This document shows positions 11,350 to 22,545 of a stretch of 64,000 bases of DNA, piece by piece (position 1 is the first letter of the stretch; each line of letters begins with the position of its first letter). A program made the translations under genes and the position numbers. Below the pieces are notes generated by a model that was not told the DNA's origin, ran no database searches, and saw only the letters and a list, made by a program, of their open reading frames with translations. Source of the stretch: Artemia franciscana (taxonomy: Eukaryota; Arthropoda; Branchiopoda; Anostraca; Artemiidae); NCBI RefSeq assembly GCF_032884065.1, contig NW_027062617.1, positions 62,001 to 126,000 of the forward strand. The letters are read 5' to 3'.

Positions 11350-12636
11350 TACAGAAGAATTCTCTTACTTAATGCTAAATCCGATCCAAAGTTTCAAATT
11401 TTTATTTTTGTGCTCAACAGACATATTTAAATTTAAATGTTTAAGTTGAATATCTGAAAATCTCAAGATTAAAACTAATTGGAAATCTATCACAGCTTGA
11501 AACCCTGAGAATTTAAATTACCAATCCATACCTATCAAATACAAAAATAACAAACACATAAATATCTATTTTCTAAGTCTTATTTTGACTCATATACTTA
11601 GTTTGAAGCACCCATCTACATGCATGTTTATAAGAGCTCTTAGTTATCTGACGATTTTGGTCTTTGTTCGAACATTTTTAGATGAATAGAAGAGAAAATA
11701 CTAACGAAAAACTCTAAACTGACAGGCCTAGTCATTATAAAAGCTCATCGAAATACTGAGGCAGACACCGACTGTGTAATAAATTGATATGGCGGGTGCA
11801 GAAATAAAGAAATAGACCTTTTCTTATAAAATTGTGAGTTTTGTAAATTAAGCAAAGCATATGGAACTTTAAAAAGTGGAAAGATACGCTACGTTGTTAT
11901 GAAAAGTGAAAATTTTATTTGGAAATTTTGAGATCACGTCAAAGTTGACACTGTTTATTAAAACGCTTTTTTTCAAAGAAGTAGTGATTAATTAATGCTT
12001 TACTGCCTATACTTAAAATCCTCGTTTTCAATGTCTTCTGAGCATTTTATTTATTTTTCCTATTTTCTGATTACACCCCTATAAGAACTAGTATTTAATG
12101 TTTAATAAATCTTTTACAAATACATAAGTTGTATCTTAGTCCTCACTTCCTACTCTTCATTAATATCATAATTACTAAGCAATACCACAAAGTTAGGCGA
12201 CATCCTAAATGGTTTGACCTATACAAATAGTCACAAAGAATGCCCAAAAAGATGGTTAAAGAGGAATTCGGTTCTGACAGTACAAAGCTTAACTCACTTG
12301 CTATAGTGGTCAGAAGTCCAAAGGCGAAAAACAATTCAGAAAATATTCAATATCATGTATAGTCATAACTTTTTATTTATTTTTTTATGGCGACGTAGTT
12401 TTTATAACTTACTATTTTTTGGTATCAGTATTTTTATACCAATTTAATTTCAACAGATTTGTTCTGCTTTAACCCATCACCAGATTTTAGATTAAATTTA
12501 CGACAATTTCTACTACCTACCTACGACGCACAATTGTCGAGGTTCCCTTGAAATTGCTGGTATTTCTTTGTTTGCAAGTTTATCGAAGCAACCTAATACG
12601 CGCCCCCCGCTAAAGTAAATCCTGGATCCGCCCCTG
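11350..12636. mobile_element. hAT-like copy B, truncated on the left
   Basis: From TTACTTAATGCTAAATC (about 11362) this aligns with copy A from about 5590, including a long shared stretch around AATATCTGAAAATCTCAAGA. It continues to an end reading CCTGGATCCGCCCCTG at 12621-12636, the complement of CAGGGGCGGATCCAGG. This right end is closer to an ideal inverted repeat than copy A's. No left end is found upstream before LINE-A, and the octamer after the right end (TGTGATAT) has no partner, so the left part is lost. Confidence 0.7.
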
Positions 12637-13190
12637 TGTGATATATGGCAGTTTTGAGTTGGAAAAATTGTTTGATTTCATTTCTGCTCATCTTTGTTTT
12701 TTTTCTTTGAAAAAACTTCTCTTGTGGAAATGGAACTTCTTTGGAAGTTGTTTTCTGTTTAAGTAATTTGGTTAAAAAAAACAATTCGCTTCAACTGCCA
12801 TCTATTCAAAATAGCTTGAAATTTTGCCAATATTGTAGCTTAATAGAATTTGAAAGATAAGCTGAAAAAAAAACTAATTACAATCCAAAAAAAATCCCAG
12901 AAAGGCCAGAAGCCCCTTAACTAGGAAAAAAGCTAACGCTACATATTAATCATTTGTAGGTTACTGAACTAGGCCTAGACAAAAAAAATAAGAAGTATTC
13001 CTCACGCGAATGCTCGCACGAAGACAGCCCATCTTCACATCACCTAATACCAACAACAAATTTCAATTTGTCAGTGACATAAAGAACCAACGCTGAATCA
13101 TAAAAACAGCCCTCCATTAAATTTCCAATTTAAAACTATATTATTTAGAAAATTTTACAATCAACTGTTCTTCTTAAAAAAAAAAAAAAA
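12637..13190. other. No gene seen
   Basis: AT-rich DNA with poly-A/T tracts. Frames here are short and resemble no family. A poly-A run at about 13174-13191 marks the complement of the end of the next retrotransposon fragment. Confidence 0.5.
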
Positions 13191-13600
13191 AATCTTTTCA
13201 TATGTATTAAAAGGAATTCATGTGCTTTTAAAGGAACCAAGGGCATGGGAGTTCCAAACCCCAACAGGAATAGATTTCCAGGCATACCCCACAGCAACGG
13301 TCAGACCAAGGTCTGAGCACACAGAGAGGGTGGAAGGAAGCTGATTATACCCTCTTGAATTTGAACTCCATATGGGTTGACTTCGCTCACTCGTTCAAAC
13401 ATGCCAGAAAAACATACTGGGAAATTTTCGTGGAAATAAAGGAATGCCATTGAACGCAGCAAAAGTGTATAGATATCCTTCAGCTTTAAGAGCTGGACAG
13501 GAGACATAAGCTGGACATAAGTGGTGGACTGGAGGAAGTTCACTGCTTTCCGCCGGAGATTACGAATGGGTAACAGTAGAAACGGAAAAGTAGACATTAA
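13190..13600 (-). pseudogene. LINE-C: non-LTR retrotransposon C-terminal fragment
   Basis: Read on the minus strand, the frame starting near 13597 contains YVQLMSPVQLLKLKDIYTLL and FLYFHENFPVCFSGMFERVS, followed by NPYGVQ. After a frame change comes YAWKSIPVGVWNSHALGSFK. This is the usual end of CR1-like LINE proteins: a RLKDIYTL helix, a N(P)Y-(T/G)R-type block, then the KIWNSLP signature and FK. The 3' end runs into a homopolymer at 13174-13191. The RT core is absent, so this is a heavily 5'-truncated dead copy. Confidence 0.7.
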
Positions 13601-14660
13601 AGAGATTTCGGTGATTGGTTTTTTTTTAAAGGCAATCTACTATATCTCATTACAGAGATTATATGTAGTTTATAGGTTTCACGGAAAATTGACGATTCTT
13701 ATGCGTAGGTTGGTATTTATAAACTACTTTGTCTCAAGGCGTGGGGATCAAGTCGTAGCTTTCGAGATTAAGCTTTTTTTCTCGTTATGGATTTTTCTTT
13801 TTTATGTCTCTTATTCGATACTCTATTCAACTAGAAATTTACTTGTATTTAGAATGAAATAATCTATTGCTAGCATAGACTTTAGATTTGAACAAAGAAA
13901 TAAGTAATAATATGATTAGCTTTCGATAACACGTCACAGAAATAAACCAATATAATTTAAGCATAGTTTTGAAGATGGGGGGACGGAATAGCAATATCTC
14001 TTTGTTAACCCTTTACTGAAATAAAGATTCTCAATATAACATCGTAGCTTTTCAGCTAACTCTCCATCGGGGTTAAATGGGGGCTGCTTTTCAAGTTCAT
14101 ATTTAAGAAAAATTTCCCTTTCCTACATATTCTTAGCTGTATATATTCCTTCCCTTACGGGGTCTCTCATAGATAATGTACTAGCTGTAAGTGTGAGAAA
14201 TTGAGTTTTACCTAAAATTAGATTGTTCTGCTTGATGCAACGAAATTGGCCGTATTCCAGATCATTCATATTATTTGAAATTTACCATGTATTTTTTTTT
14301 GTTGCTATAATAATGCCAACGATTAATATAATTCGTTAGAAGAATAATAAATGTAAGTGGCAATATGAGTTACTTAAAAGAGATTTCAATTAGGCAAACA
14401 ATCAAAGAATGGCTCTCCACCTTATCTGATCAAAGCGTGAACTACCCCCTCCTCCCTTCTCTTAATCATACGAAAAATATGTAACCAGCATTGACTTGAA
14501 TTACAGGTCATGCCCGTTTAAATTTCTTAAAGTCACTTTTAGATTGGTTGAACTGCAGATGAATTACAAGACAATGCCCAGCAGAATCCTATTGAAGTGG
14601 TTTAAGCATTTGCGCCATCTATTCACTTTGGAATTATAATTTTTTGTGACAAAGAAAAGT
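13600..14660. other. No gene seen
   Basis: A 113-codon plus-strand frame at 13521-13862 partly overlaps the antisense of LINE-C and has no recognisable domain. The rest is AT-rich with short frames only. Confidence 0.45.
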
Positions 14661-14667
14661 TTTGAAA

Positions 14668-14700
14668 TAGATAGATAAATAGATGGATAGATTTTTATTT
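14668..14700. repeat. ATAG/ATGG tetranucleotide microsatellite (LINE-B tail)
   Basis: Reads as imperfect AGAT/GGAT/AAAT repeats on the plus strand (TCTA/TCCA/TTTA on the LINE strand). It lies exactly where the 3' tail of the minus-strand LINE is expected. Confidence 0.7.
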
Positions 14701-14920
14701 CATAGAAATATAAACCAACACAAATAATTAAATAAAGCCGACAGGGAGCTAAGCTCAAAAATAAGGCTATCAATTATGAAACTAAATTCAAATACACGAA
14801 AATAAAGATAAACCAAAAAACATCATAACATATAGAAGGAGAAGGACAAAGGAGGCTACCCTAGCATGGCAAATTCCAAAATAGTACTAAAAAAGCAAAT
14901 TATCAAGTAGAATCACCCCG

Positions 14921-15121
14921 TCATTGAAGTTTAATAATATATTCTTTTAATTTAGTATTTAAAAGTGATCGGCTATTGAGATTTTTAAATGTAGTATTTA
15001 TTTTAAGCCTAGTTGCTATAAAAGGGATTTGGTGTTTTATTGGAAATTTGTCTCTTTCATAGTTAACCGAAAGGATTCTATACGCTCCAAAACAAGCCGA
15101 CGAAAAAGCGAGTGGGCGCAT
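14921..15121 (-). pseudogene. LINE-B C-terminal remnant
   Basis: A 66-codon minus-strand frame reads FPIKHQIPFIATRLKINTTF and then LNSRSLLNTKLKEYII. This matches the last part of Jockey-like LINE proteins, where a (T)R block and FK..LK..L end the protein. It lies in the expected place downstream of the RT remnant and about 220 bp before the microsatellite tail. Confidence 0.6.
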
Positions 15122-15419
15122 GGGGGTGACAAGAATATGTGATTCATAAAAATAACTCGCTGGTTACTGAATATCATAATGCCAGATAATAATTGCAAAT
15201 CCTTAAGTTGACTAAGGTTTAATATATGAAAAAATAGAAATAAAGTTTTTGTTTCAGAAAGACTTTGAAGTCACGCAGGACGATGGAAGAATATACCTTA
15301 CAGTTTCTTACGGCTTCATGTATTTTGTAAATAATGGAACAAAAACTTAGGTATGATTCTATTAAAGAATGATAAAAATTTTATATATTGAAAAAGGAAA
15401 AATATACTTTAACCAATTT

Positions 15420-15970
15420 AAACATCCTAAATTCTGGGGTAATTTCATACGGAGATGGTCAGCATGACTACAAAAGATAAAAGCTTATGAAGAATAATCC
15501 CCAAACATCTAATTGTCTTAAAACTTCTGATTCTACTCCCAGAAACAACTAACTCGTCAATCCCAACTTTAACTACTAGGGTATCCTTATAGGATAGACA
15601 ATTCGGGATATGATTTATATATATCAAAAATAGTAACGGTCCAAGTATAGACCCCTGGGCACTTTAATATCATCCAGGGAGTTAGGCTGAGACAGATGGC
15701 CTTGGACTTCTACTTGGAATCCGCGATTTCGTAGATAGGTCTTTATTAAATACAATGCTCTTCCATGAATTCCAGATTTATTAAATTTTTCAAACAAAAT
15801 GGAAAGACTTAGAGTATCAATACATTTTTTATATCGTAAAAAGTGTATGATACATAATTACCATTATTCAGTGAATCTTTAATTTTGAGTAAAAGGGCTG
15901 CAACTACTTGTTCAGCAGAACGAAATAGATGTTAAGAATTTTTATGATTTAGCGGTAGAATTTTTAGCAT
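15420..15970 (-). pseudogene. LINE-B reverse transcriptase remnant
   Basis: Contains the diagnostic RT motif QGSILGPLLFLIYIN on the minus strand near 15650-15605. A 60-codon frame (15627-15445) continues with IPNCLSYKDTLVVK and then CLGIILHKLLSF, the motif seen after the YADD box in Jockey/CR1-type RTs. Stops and frame changes separate the upstream palm residues. Absence of an (F/Y)xDD box between these two parts points to a small internal deletion. Confidence 0.75.
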
Positions 15971-16104
15971 TTAAAAAAATCAAAAATCAGAACCCTAATT
16001 TCATATCTGAAAGAAGTTTTATGTCAATGGAAAGCTAAATTCCTGGAGTTTCTGATCAATGTCCTATAGAATGCCATGTTTTATGCAAAAACACCGTTTT
16101 CTTT

Positions 16105-16766
16105 TTTTGATTACAACAGAGATTTGTGCAAAAGGCCATTCCTGTATTGTTAATGAGCTAGTTGATCTGCTCCGGATTTCATAGAATATACATAAACGGG
16201 TTTGGTTTTTAACTTTAGTATCCAGAACGTCGTAGAGAAAAATCTTTCCACGCGTTCTTCTTCTTCATCGAAATTATATAAAAGGCTGTAATACTGAATG
16301 CATTTTAGGCCCAAACTCAAACCCATATCTTCGATTATTTTTTTAATAGACTTTTTTTTAACGAATTGTATTATATTATTAACCCTTATTTGGATAGGAG
16401 CCAAATAGGGGAGGAGAGGATCAGTTGTTTGGATCTGCTTTCTTTGATGAAATGTTACGGATATATTTTTGGGAGGAAGTTAAATTCCTCAACAATTTTA
16501 CGTAACGTCTTCTGAAATTCTGCTAAAGAAATTTCTCTGAAGTTCATTGGCCTGGGTCAAGGGTAGAAAAGAATGTCAAATGGTTCTTAGAACATGTCAC
16601 CTTCAATTTTATTTCCTAAGATGCCTACGCGGCTTAGAACATGTACAACACGTCCGGTACATTTGAGGATAGAATGCATTCCAGTGATGATTTGTAGTTG
16701 ATTTCAGAGCAGATTGGTTTATGGTACAGAAAAATTGGATTCGAACCTTTTTAGTTTTTCTCAAAT
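16105..16766. repeat. Family P, copy 1, left part
   Basis: This segment aligns with 19170-20100. Shared phrases include ATTTGTGCAA, CATAGAATA(T/A)A(C/T)A(T/A)A, GGGTCAAGGGT(A/G)GAAAA, CATGGTTCTT-like blocks, ATTTTATTTCCTnnnATGCC and GAAAnATTGGATTCG. It is interrupted by Q copy 1 at 16767 and resumes at 18501. P has no recognisable gene; a minus-strand 84-codon frame here has no known domain. Confidence 0.7.
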
Positions 16767-17722
16767 ATCAAACAGTTCGTGGTAACGAACTGTAGTAAGG
16801 AGCGGCCCGGCTCAATAGTAAACGAAACTCTAAAAAACGGAATTTTGATGCTAAAATATACATCAAAAGAATCAGATTTCCATGCTGATTTTAAATATAT
16901 AAGTTTCATTAAAGTTAGTCTTTGTCATCAAAAGTTAGGAGCCTGAAAATATTTGCCTTACTTTAGAAAATAGGGGAAAATACCCCCTAAAAGTCACAGA
17001 ATCTTAACGAAAATCACACCATCGCATTCGGCGTATCAGAAAACCCTATAGCAAAATTTCCAAGCTCCTATCTACAAAAATGTGGAATTTCGTATTTTTT
17101 GCCAGAAGACAAATCACGGGTGCGTGTTTATTTGTTTGTTTGGTTTTTTTCTTTTCCCCAGGGGTCATCGTATCGACCAAGTGGTCCTAGAATGTCGCAA
17201 GAGGGCTCATTATAACGGAAATGAAAAGTTCTAGTACCCTTTTTAAGTGACCAAAAAAATTGGAGGGCACCTAGGCCCCTCCCACGCTCATTTTTTCTCC
17301 AAAGTCAACAGATCAAAATTTTGAGATAGCCATTTTGTTCCGCATAGTCAAAAACCATAATAACTATGTCTTTGGAAATGACTTACTCCCCCACAGTCCC
17401 TGGGGGAGGGGCTGCAAGTTACAAACTTCGACCAGTGTTTACATATAATAATGGTTATTGGGAAGTGTACAGTCGTTTTCAGGGGATTTTTTTTTTGTTT
17501 TGGGGGTGGGGTTGAGGGGAGGGGGCTATGTGGGAGGATTTTTTCTTTGAGAAATATGTCATGAGGGAACAGAAATTCAATGAAAAGGGCGCATGATTTT
17601 CTAAAATTACTATAAAAAAAAACAATAAAAAAATAAACATGGAAAAGTTTTTCAATTGAAAGTAAAGAGTAGCATTGGAACTTAAAACGAACAGAGATTA
17701 TTACGCATATGAGGGGTTCTAA

Positions 17723-17791
17723 TAATACTTTAGCATAAAGAGCGAGGTATTTAGGAGGAGATAAATACCTCGCTCTTTATGCTATAGTATT
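17723..17791. repeat. Internal palindrome of Q copy 1
   Basis: AATACTTTAGCATAAAGAGC and the continuation GAGGTATTTA are mirrored by TAAATACCTCGCTCTTTATG and CTATAGTATT around GGAGGAGA. Arms are about 30 bp with one bulge. The same CGCTCTTTA core forms the larger palindrome at 18211-18500. Confidence 0.85.
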
Positions 17792-18210
17792 TTTAGTAAT
17801 TTCAACTATTTATTCTACGGCCTTTCTGAATCAGGGGTCATTCTTAAAGAATTGGGACAAAACTTACTATTTAGTGTAAAGAACGAGGTATTAACGAGGG
17901 TACAAACCCCCTCATATACATAATAAAAATTAAAGAATATAAAAGTTTGTTACGTAAGTTAATTCGTATATTTTTTACTAATAAAAAAATTCGTTAAAAA
18001 TAAAAATTTATAGTTGCCTTTTTATGTAACCGAAAAATTGCATGGCAACTAGGCCTCCTTTCCCGTCCCTTATTTCTCAAAATCGTCTGATCAAAACTAA
18101 GAGAAAGCCATTTAGCCAAAAAAGGAATTAATATGCAAATTTCATTTTAATAATTTATGTGTGGAGAGCCAAAATCAAACATGCATTAATTCAAAAACGT
18201 TCAGAAATTA

Positions 18211-18500
18211 CATAAAAAAACTAGTTTTTTTAACTGAAAGTAAGGAGCGACATTAAAACTTAAAACGAACAGAAATTACTCCATATATGAAATGGGTTGT
18301 CCCCTCCGCAATCCCTCGCTCTTTACGCTAAAGTTTGACTCTTTGCCACAATTCTGCTTTTTAAAACAATTAAAAGCTTTAGCGTAAAGAGCGAGGGATT
18401 GTGGAGGGGACAACCCATTTCATACACGGAGTAATTTCTGTTCGTTTTAAGTTTTAATGTCGCTCCTTACTTTCAGTTAAAAAAACTAGTTTTTTTTATG
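18211..18500. repeat. 290-bp near-perfect palindrome at right end of Q copy 1
   Basis: Left arm 18211-18333 begins CATAAAAAAACTAG; right arm 18377-18500 ends CTAGTTTTTTTTATG. Both contain AGTAAGGAGCGACATT, AACGAACAGAAATTACTCC and CCCTCGCTCTTTACGCTAAA in mirror orientation, with only a few mismatches over about 123 bp. The loop of about 43 bp reads GACTCTTTGCCACAATTCT in its middle. Confidence 0.9.
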
Positions 18501-18664
18501 TAATAACTGAACAAGAACGATTTGCTATGTAGCTCATATTTAGTATGTTGACACTCAAGTTCCGTGTCTTAATGCTTCCCTGCCTATCTTTGATTGGAGA
18601 AGACAAGCAAATTTAGCATAAAGGCTTAATTGTAATACCTTTTTAGTATTGGAATAAGGCAAGG
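18501..18664. repeat. Family P, copy 1, right part
   Basis: Continues the P alignment broken at 16766: ACTGAACAAGAACGATTTGC and later TATGTTGACACTCAAGTT align with copy 2 at 20080-20150. It ends TTGGAATAAGGCAAGG immediately before another Q end, exactly as copy 2 ends before Q copy 3. Confidence 0.7.
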
Positions 18665-19140
18665 ATCAAAAAGTTTGTGGTAACGAATTGTAAGTAAGTA
18701 GCGTCTCGGCCCAATAGTAACCAAAACTATAAAAAAAGAAACTTCGATAACAATTAATGCATCAAAAGAATTAGTTTTTCATGCTGATTCCAAATATATA
18801 AAATTCATTATGTCTAATGGTGCTCATCAAAAACTACGAGGGTGAGAACATGTGCCTGATTTGCTATAATGAGGGAAACAATTTCTAAAGATCGAGTGAC
18901 CTTAATGAAAACCGTTACATCAGATTCAGCATATCAAAGTGCTCTACTGTAGATGCTCCTATCTACGAAAATGTGGAATTTTGTCTGCTTTTTTGGCCAG
19001 AACCACGGATACGCTTGAGTTGCATTGTTTTTGTTTCAGGGGTGATTGTACTTAACCAACGGTCTCAGAAGATCAGAAGAGGGCTTATTCAAACAGAAAT
19101 AAATAGCTCTAGTGCCCTTTTTAAGGGACCAAAATGATTG
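18665..19140 (+). mobile_element. Q element copy 2, 3'-truncated
   Basis: Starts with ATCAAAAAGTTTGTGGTAAC, a mutated form of the Q terminal hairpin. It follows the Q order through TAGATGCTCCTATCTACGAA and CCAGAACCACGGATACGC to TTTTTAAGGGACCAAAATGA, then stops abruptly. It is more diverged than copy 1, in line with an older insertion. Confidence 0.7.
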
Positions 19141-20443
19141 TTACGTAATGACGTCGTTCTCTTTTATTAAGTTACCACATCAATTAGGATTTGTGCAATA
19201 GGTTACTCTATTACATTTAATTTTACTCTTATTCTATTGTGAATAAAGTGTTTGATCTACTGTAAATTACATAGAATAAATACAAACAGGGTTGGTTTTA
19301 ACTTTTTATTCCCAAAAATGCTATAATGAAAAATTTTCCATGATTTGTTCTTCTTTATCAACATTTTACACAAACATTTTATAAAAGTTGACATTTAACA
19401 TTTTAAACATTTAACAAAAGTTGGTAATATTGAATGTAACATTAATTTCAAATCTATTTTTTGACTATTTTTTAATATGCTAGGAGCCGCACAAGAGAAT
19501 TGTAAAAAAAAAAACATGGTCAACTATGAAACATCTAGCAAATATCCCAATTGACGGTGGATGGAGCTTGTTTATGGAGCCCCACTAGCTAAGGGCACGT
19601 GTTGAAGAAACAATTTGAGTTTTAAGAGAGCTCCCAAGGATTCGCAGAAGAAAGAATGTAATTGAACATTCAAACTTAGTTTTGGCCCAAAATTCAACCA
19701 TTACGAATTTTGATTGAATCGAATCAACAGAATCGATCAATATAGAGTGGAATATAAATCGAACTCTCTCAAAATGACATGTTACTTTTATTGAAATTCC
19801 AGCAGCAAAATTTCTCTGGATGTTCATTTTTCGGGGTCAAGGGTGGAAAAGGGATGTCACATGGTTCTTGGAAAGTGACACCAGCAATTTTATTTCCTTT
19901 AATGCCTACGTGGATAAGATAAGATGAAGCCATAAATCTTAATTTTTTAAATATTTGTATTCGGTTCGGTACGTTTAAGGATACAATATACTGCTGTGCT
20001 GATTTTGATTCTAGTGCAGATTGATTTGCGGTGCAGAGAAATTGGATTCGGGTCTTTTTCACTTTTCGGCTAATATTATTGACCAGGAACGACTTATTGT
20101 ATAGTTCATACTTGGATTACTTGGTATGTTGATATTCAAGTTTAGTTTCTTAACGTTTCCGGTCTGACTCTGGTATGTGAATACCATAGATAAGACTTAA
20201 ATTAAGATTTTTATTTTCGCATTCACAAATAAATAAATAAACTAAACGAAACTTTCACACTGGAGAATACCCATGAGGTTTTCCGGTCGCACGAAAGTCC
20301 GCGTAACTAAATATCTTTTAACACAACTATTTTTGAGATATAGACGTATTGTTATATACATTTAAAATTGTAAATCTATGGTGAATACGAATAAATTTAG
20401 CAGAAGGAAGGTGACACCTTTTTGATATTGGAATGAGGCAAGG
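19141..20443. repeat. Family P, copy 2
   Basis: Aligns with 16105-16766 plus 18501-18664, showing what P looks like without the Q copy 1 insertion. The junction is bridged here by CTAATATTATTGACCAGGAA. Extra sequence around 19500-19830 is not in copy 1. Two minus-strand frames (80 and 97 codons) overlap it but show no domain. Confidence 0.65.
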
Positions 20444-22091
20444 ATCAAACAGTTCGTGGTGATGAACTGCAAATAAGGAGCGACTTGGCTCAACAGTAAA
20501 AGAAACTCTACAGAAATAATATTTGGTAACGATTAATACATCAAGAGAATTGACTTTTTATGCTGATCCCAGACATATAAAACTCCAGTGTTACCTATCA
20601 ATCGCTACGAGCCTTAGAAAACTCGCTTGATTTTCGAAAAAGGGTGAAACGCTTCCAAAAAGTTAAGTGATCTTTTTGAAGATCAACCACAATATTCAGC
20701 ATAACAGAGAACCCTACTATAGAGGCTTCAATTTTTTATATGCAAAAATCCTGGAATTCCATATCTTTGCCAGAAGAAAGATCACAGATGTATGTGTATT
20801 CGTTTTTTGTTGTTGTTTTTCCCCAGGGGCGATCTTATCGAGACAATGGTCCTAGATTCGAGACCATTCGAGTTTTAAGACCTAGAAGATTTTGATTGGG
20901 TATATTCAGAGGACAACTAGCCCCCCCCCCTTCTATGCCCATTTTCCTCCGAAGACATTCAATTGAAATTTTGAGATATCCATTTGGTTCAGCATAGTTG
21001 AAACATCCAATAACTATGCCTCTGGGGATGCTATGACCCCCACAGTCCTTGGGGATAGGGCTCTAAGTTATTCGGTTTGCCCATTACTTACATATAGGAT
21101 TTGTTACTTGGAAATAAATGGAAACGGATTTTCCATGGGGAGGAAAGCTGAGTGAGGGATTTAGGAGGAAGCAGCCCCCTCATATACGGAATAATTTTTG
21201 TTTGTTTTATGTTTTGATGCTGCTCATTAATTTCATTCGAAAAAACTTGTTTCACGGTTGTTTGTTTTTATTTAATTTTTAGTCTGAGAAGTCTCGGGCC
21301 ACATGTTTAGGCTCAAAGCCCCCGATTTCCATAGTGTCTTCCAAATCGACTTGTACCTTTTAATTACTTTTTTTCAAGGGGAATGATCCATGTAAACTAA
21401 GTAAATAAATTACAAAACTCCCTAACAATTCAAACAAGGCAACAATTTACGAAAGAAAACAACAACATGACAGGCCTAGAAATATAACTGAATAGAATAC
21501 ATCAAGTAAAATAAGAAAATGTAAAAAAAAACGGAAAATTTTTGGGAAAAAAGGAACAGCAAATGGGTGGGCCCTAGTTGCCCTCCAATTCTTTTGGTCA
21601 TCTAAAAGGTCATCTAGAACTTTCAATTCCTGTTTGAATGAGCCCTCTCGCAATATTCTAAGACCGCTGGGTGAATACGATTACCCTTGGGAAGAAAAAA
21701 AATGAAAAAAAAAAAGATAATAAAAAAATAAACTCGCATCTGTGATCTTTCTTCTGGCAAAAAATACAAAATTCTTCGTTTTTGCAGATAGGAGCTTGAA
21801 ACCTCTATAGTATGATTTTTTGATACGCTGAATCTGATAATGTGTTTTTCATTAAGATTCTATGACTTTTAGGGTACGTTTCTACCTTTTTTCGAAAATG
21901 AGGCAAACATTATCAGGCTCGTAACTTTTGATAGGTAAGATTAAACTTGATGAAACTTATATGTTTGAAGTCATCATAAAAATCCAATTTTTTGCATGTG
22001 TCTATTGGTATCAAATTTTTGTTTTTTAGAGTTTCGGTTATTATTGCGCTGGGTCACTCCTTACTTCAGTTCGTTACCAATAACTGTTTGA
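20444..22091. mobile_element. Q element copy 3, inverted-repeat form
   Basis: Both outer ends carry the Q terminus: ATCAAACAGTTCGTGG at 20444 and its complement around AACTGTTTGA at 22091. The left half runs Q end, middle, then jumps to a Q right-end phrase (CCCTCATATACGG, 21177-21254). The right half (about 21540-22091) is the Q left half in reverse. The result is two left halves pointing outward around a short centre. It may have arisen by template switching or by recombination between opposed copies. Confidence 0.7.
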
Positions 22092-22149
22092 AAGAAGAGG
22101 GGCTTGTTCAAGACCTATTTAAAATAATTATCATATGAAAATAAGAGGA

Positions 22150-22545
22150 ATGTAAAGACAGAGGAGGGAAAGAGTTAGATAGAGATGGGTAGAACATATT
22201 GAGAATATTCTAAACTGCGATAGAATTACAGGAAAAGCTATAGAAAAGAATTAGAAAGTTTGTTGCACTTTGAATATGAAGAAAGATTTATTTTGTGAGA
22301 AAGAATTAGTAACAGTGTTAAAAGGACTAAAAAATAAGTAGGCCCAAGGTACCACACGTACCACAAGGTACCACACGATTTTTCAAAAAGGGAAAGTGCC
22401 TAGCCATTTTACGAAAACTATAATTAAACCTCGGAAGAAAAAGGAGACAAGAGTGAGTGTGATAATTATAAAACCATTAGCATGTTTTCTCTAGGTACAA
22501 ATTACTTAGTATGACGATGCTTTTGAGACATTGACATGCTGAAGG
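22150..22545 (+). pseudogene. LINE-F: RTE-like LINE reverse transcriptase fragment
   Basis: The plus-strand frame from about 22183 reads RWVEHIENILNCDRITGKAI, a stop, then KVCCTLNMKKDLFCEKELVT and VLKGLKNK. After frame changes it gives KVPSHFTKTIIKPRKKK and GDKSECDNYKTISMFSLGTN. This is the start of the RT domain of RTE-like LINEs: the KGLKNNKAPG block, the (L)IKP(L)(Y)KKGDKS block and NYR(G)ISL. The PG of KAPG is lost and several stops are present. It ends where the satellite-flanking repeat begins (22544). Confidence 0.75.

Larger units (their letters stand above)
14665..15970 (-). mobile_element. Degenerate non-LTR retrotransposon (LINE-B) with microsatellite tail
   Basis: On the minus strand the order is: SAEQVVAALLLKIKDSLNNG (about 15930-15870), a damaged motif A region, LSLSILFEKFNKSGIHGRAL, YLRNRGFQVEVQ, then QGSILGPLLFLIYINHIPNC (about 15650-15590), the RT motif B signature. 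The catalytic YADD region seems deleted, because IPNCLSYKDT leads directly to RCLGIILHKLLSF. A C-terminal part ends at 14921. The 3' untranslated part ends in TCTA-type repeats (about 14668-14700 on this strand), as many LINEs do. The element is 5'-truncated and dead. Confidence 0.8.
16767..18500 (+). mobile_element. Q element copy 1 (complete, about 1734 bp)
   Basis: The left end is ATCAAACAGTTCGTGGTAAC followed by GAACTG, a hairpin with perfect 8-bp arms and a 4-base loop. The right end is a 290-bp palindrome ending near 18500. Copy 6 (37123-38854, opposite strand) has the same ends and nearly the same length, which defines the unit. The interior holds phrases reused in every copy, such as CCTAGAATnTnGCAAGAGGG, TTGGAGGGCACCTAGG and CCCCACAGTCCC, and a smaller palindrome at 17723-17791. 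No protein is encoded. It sits inside family P. The class is unknown: terminal hairpins recall rolling-circle elements, whereas the long palindromes recall foldback elements. Confidence 0.75.

Noticed and set aside
13521..13862. 113-codon plus-strand frame
   Set aside because: Its first part is antisense to a recognisable LINE C-terminus and the rest is low-complexity; no domain is visible.
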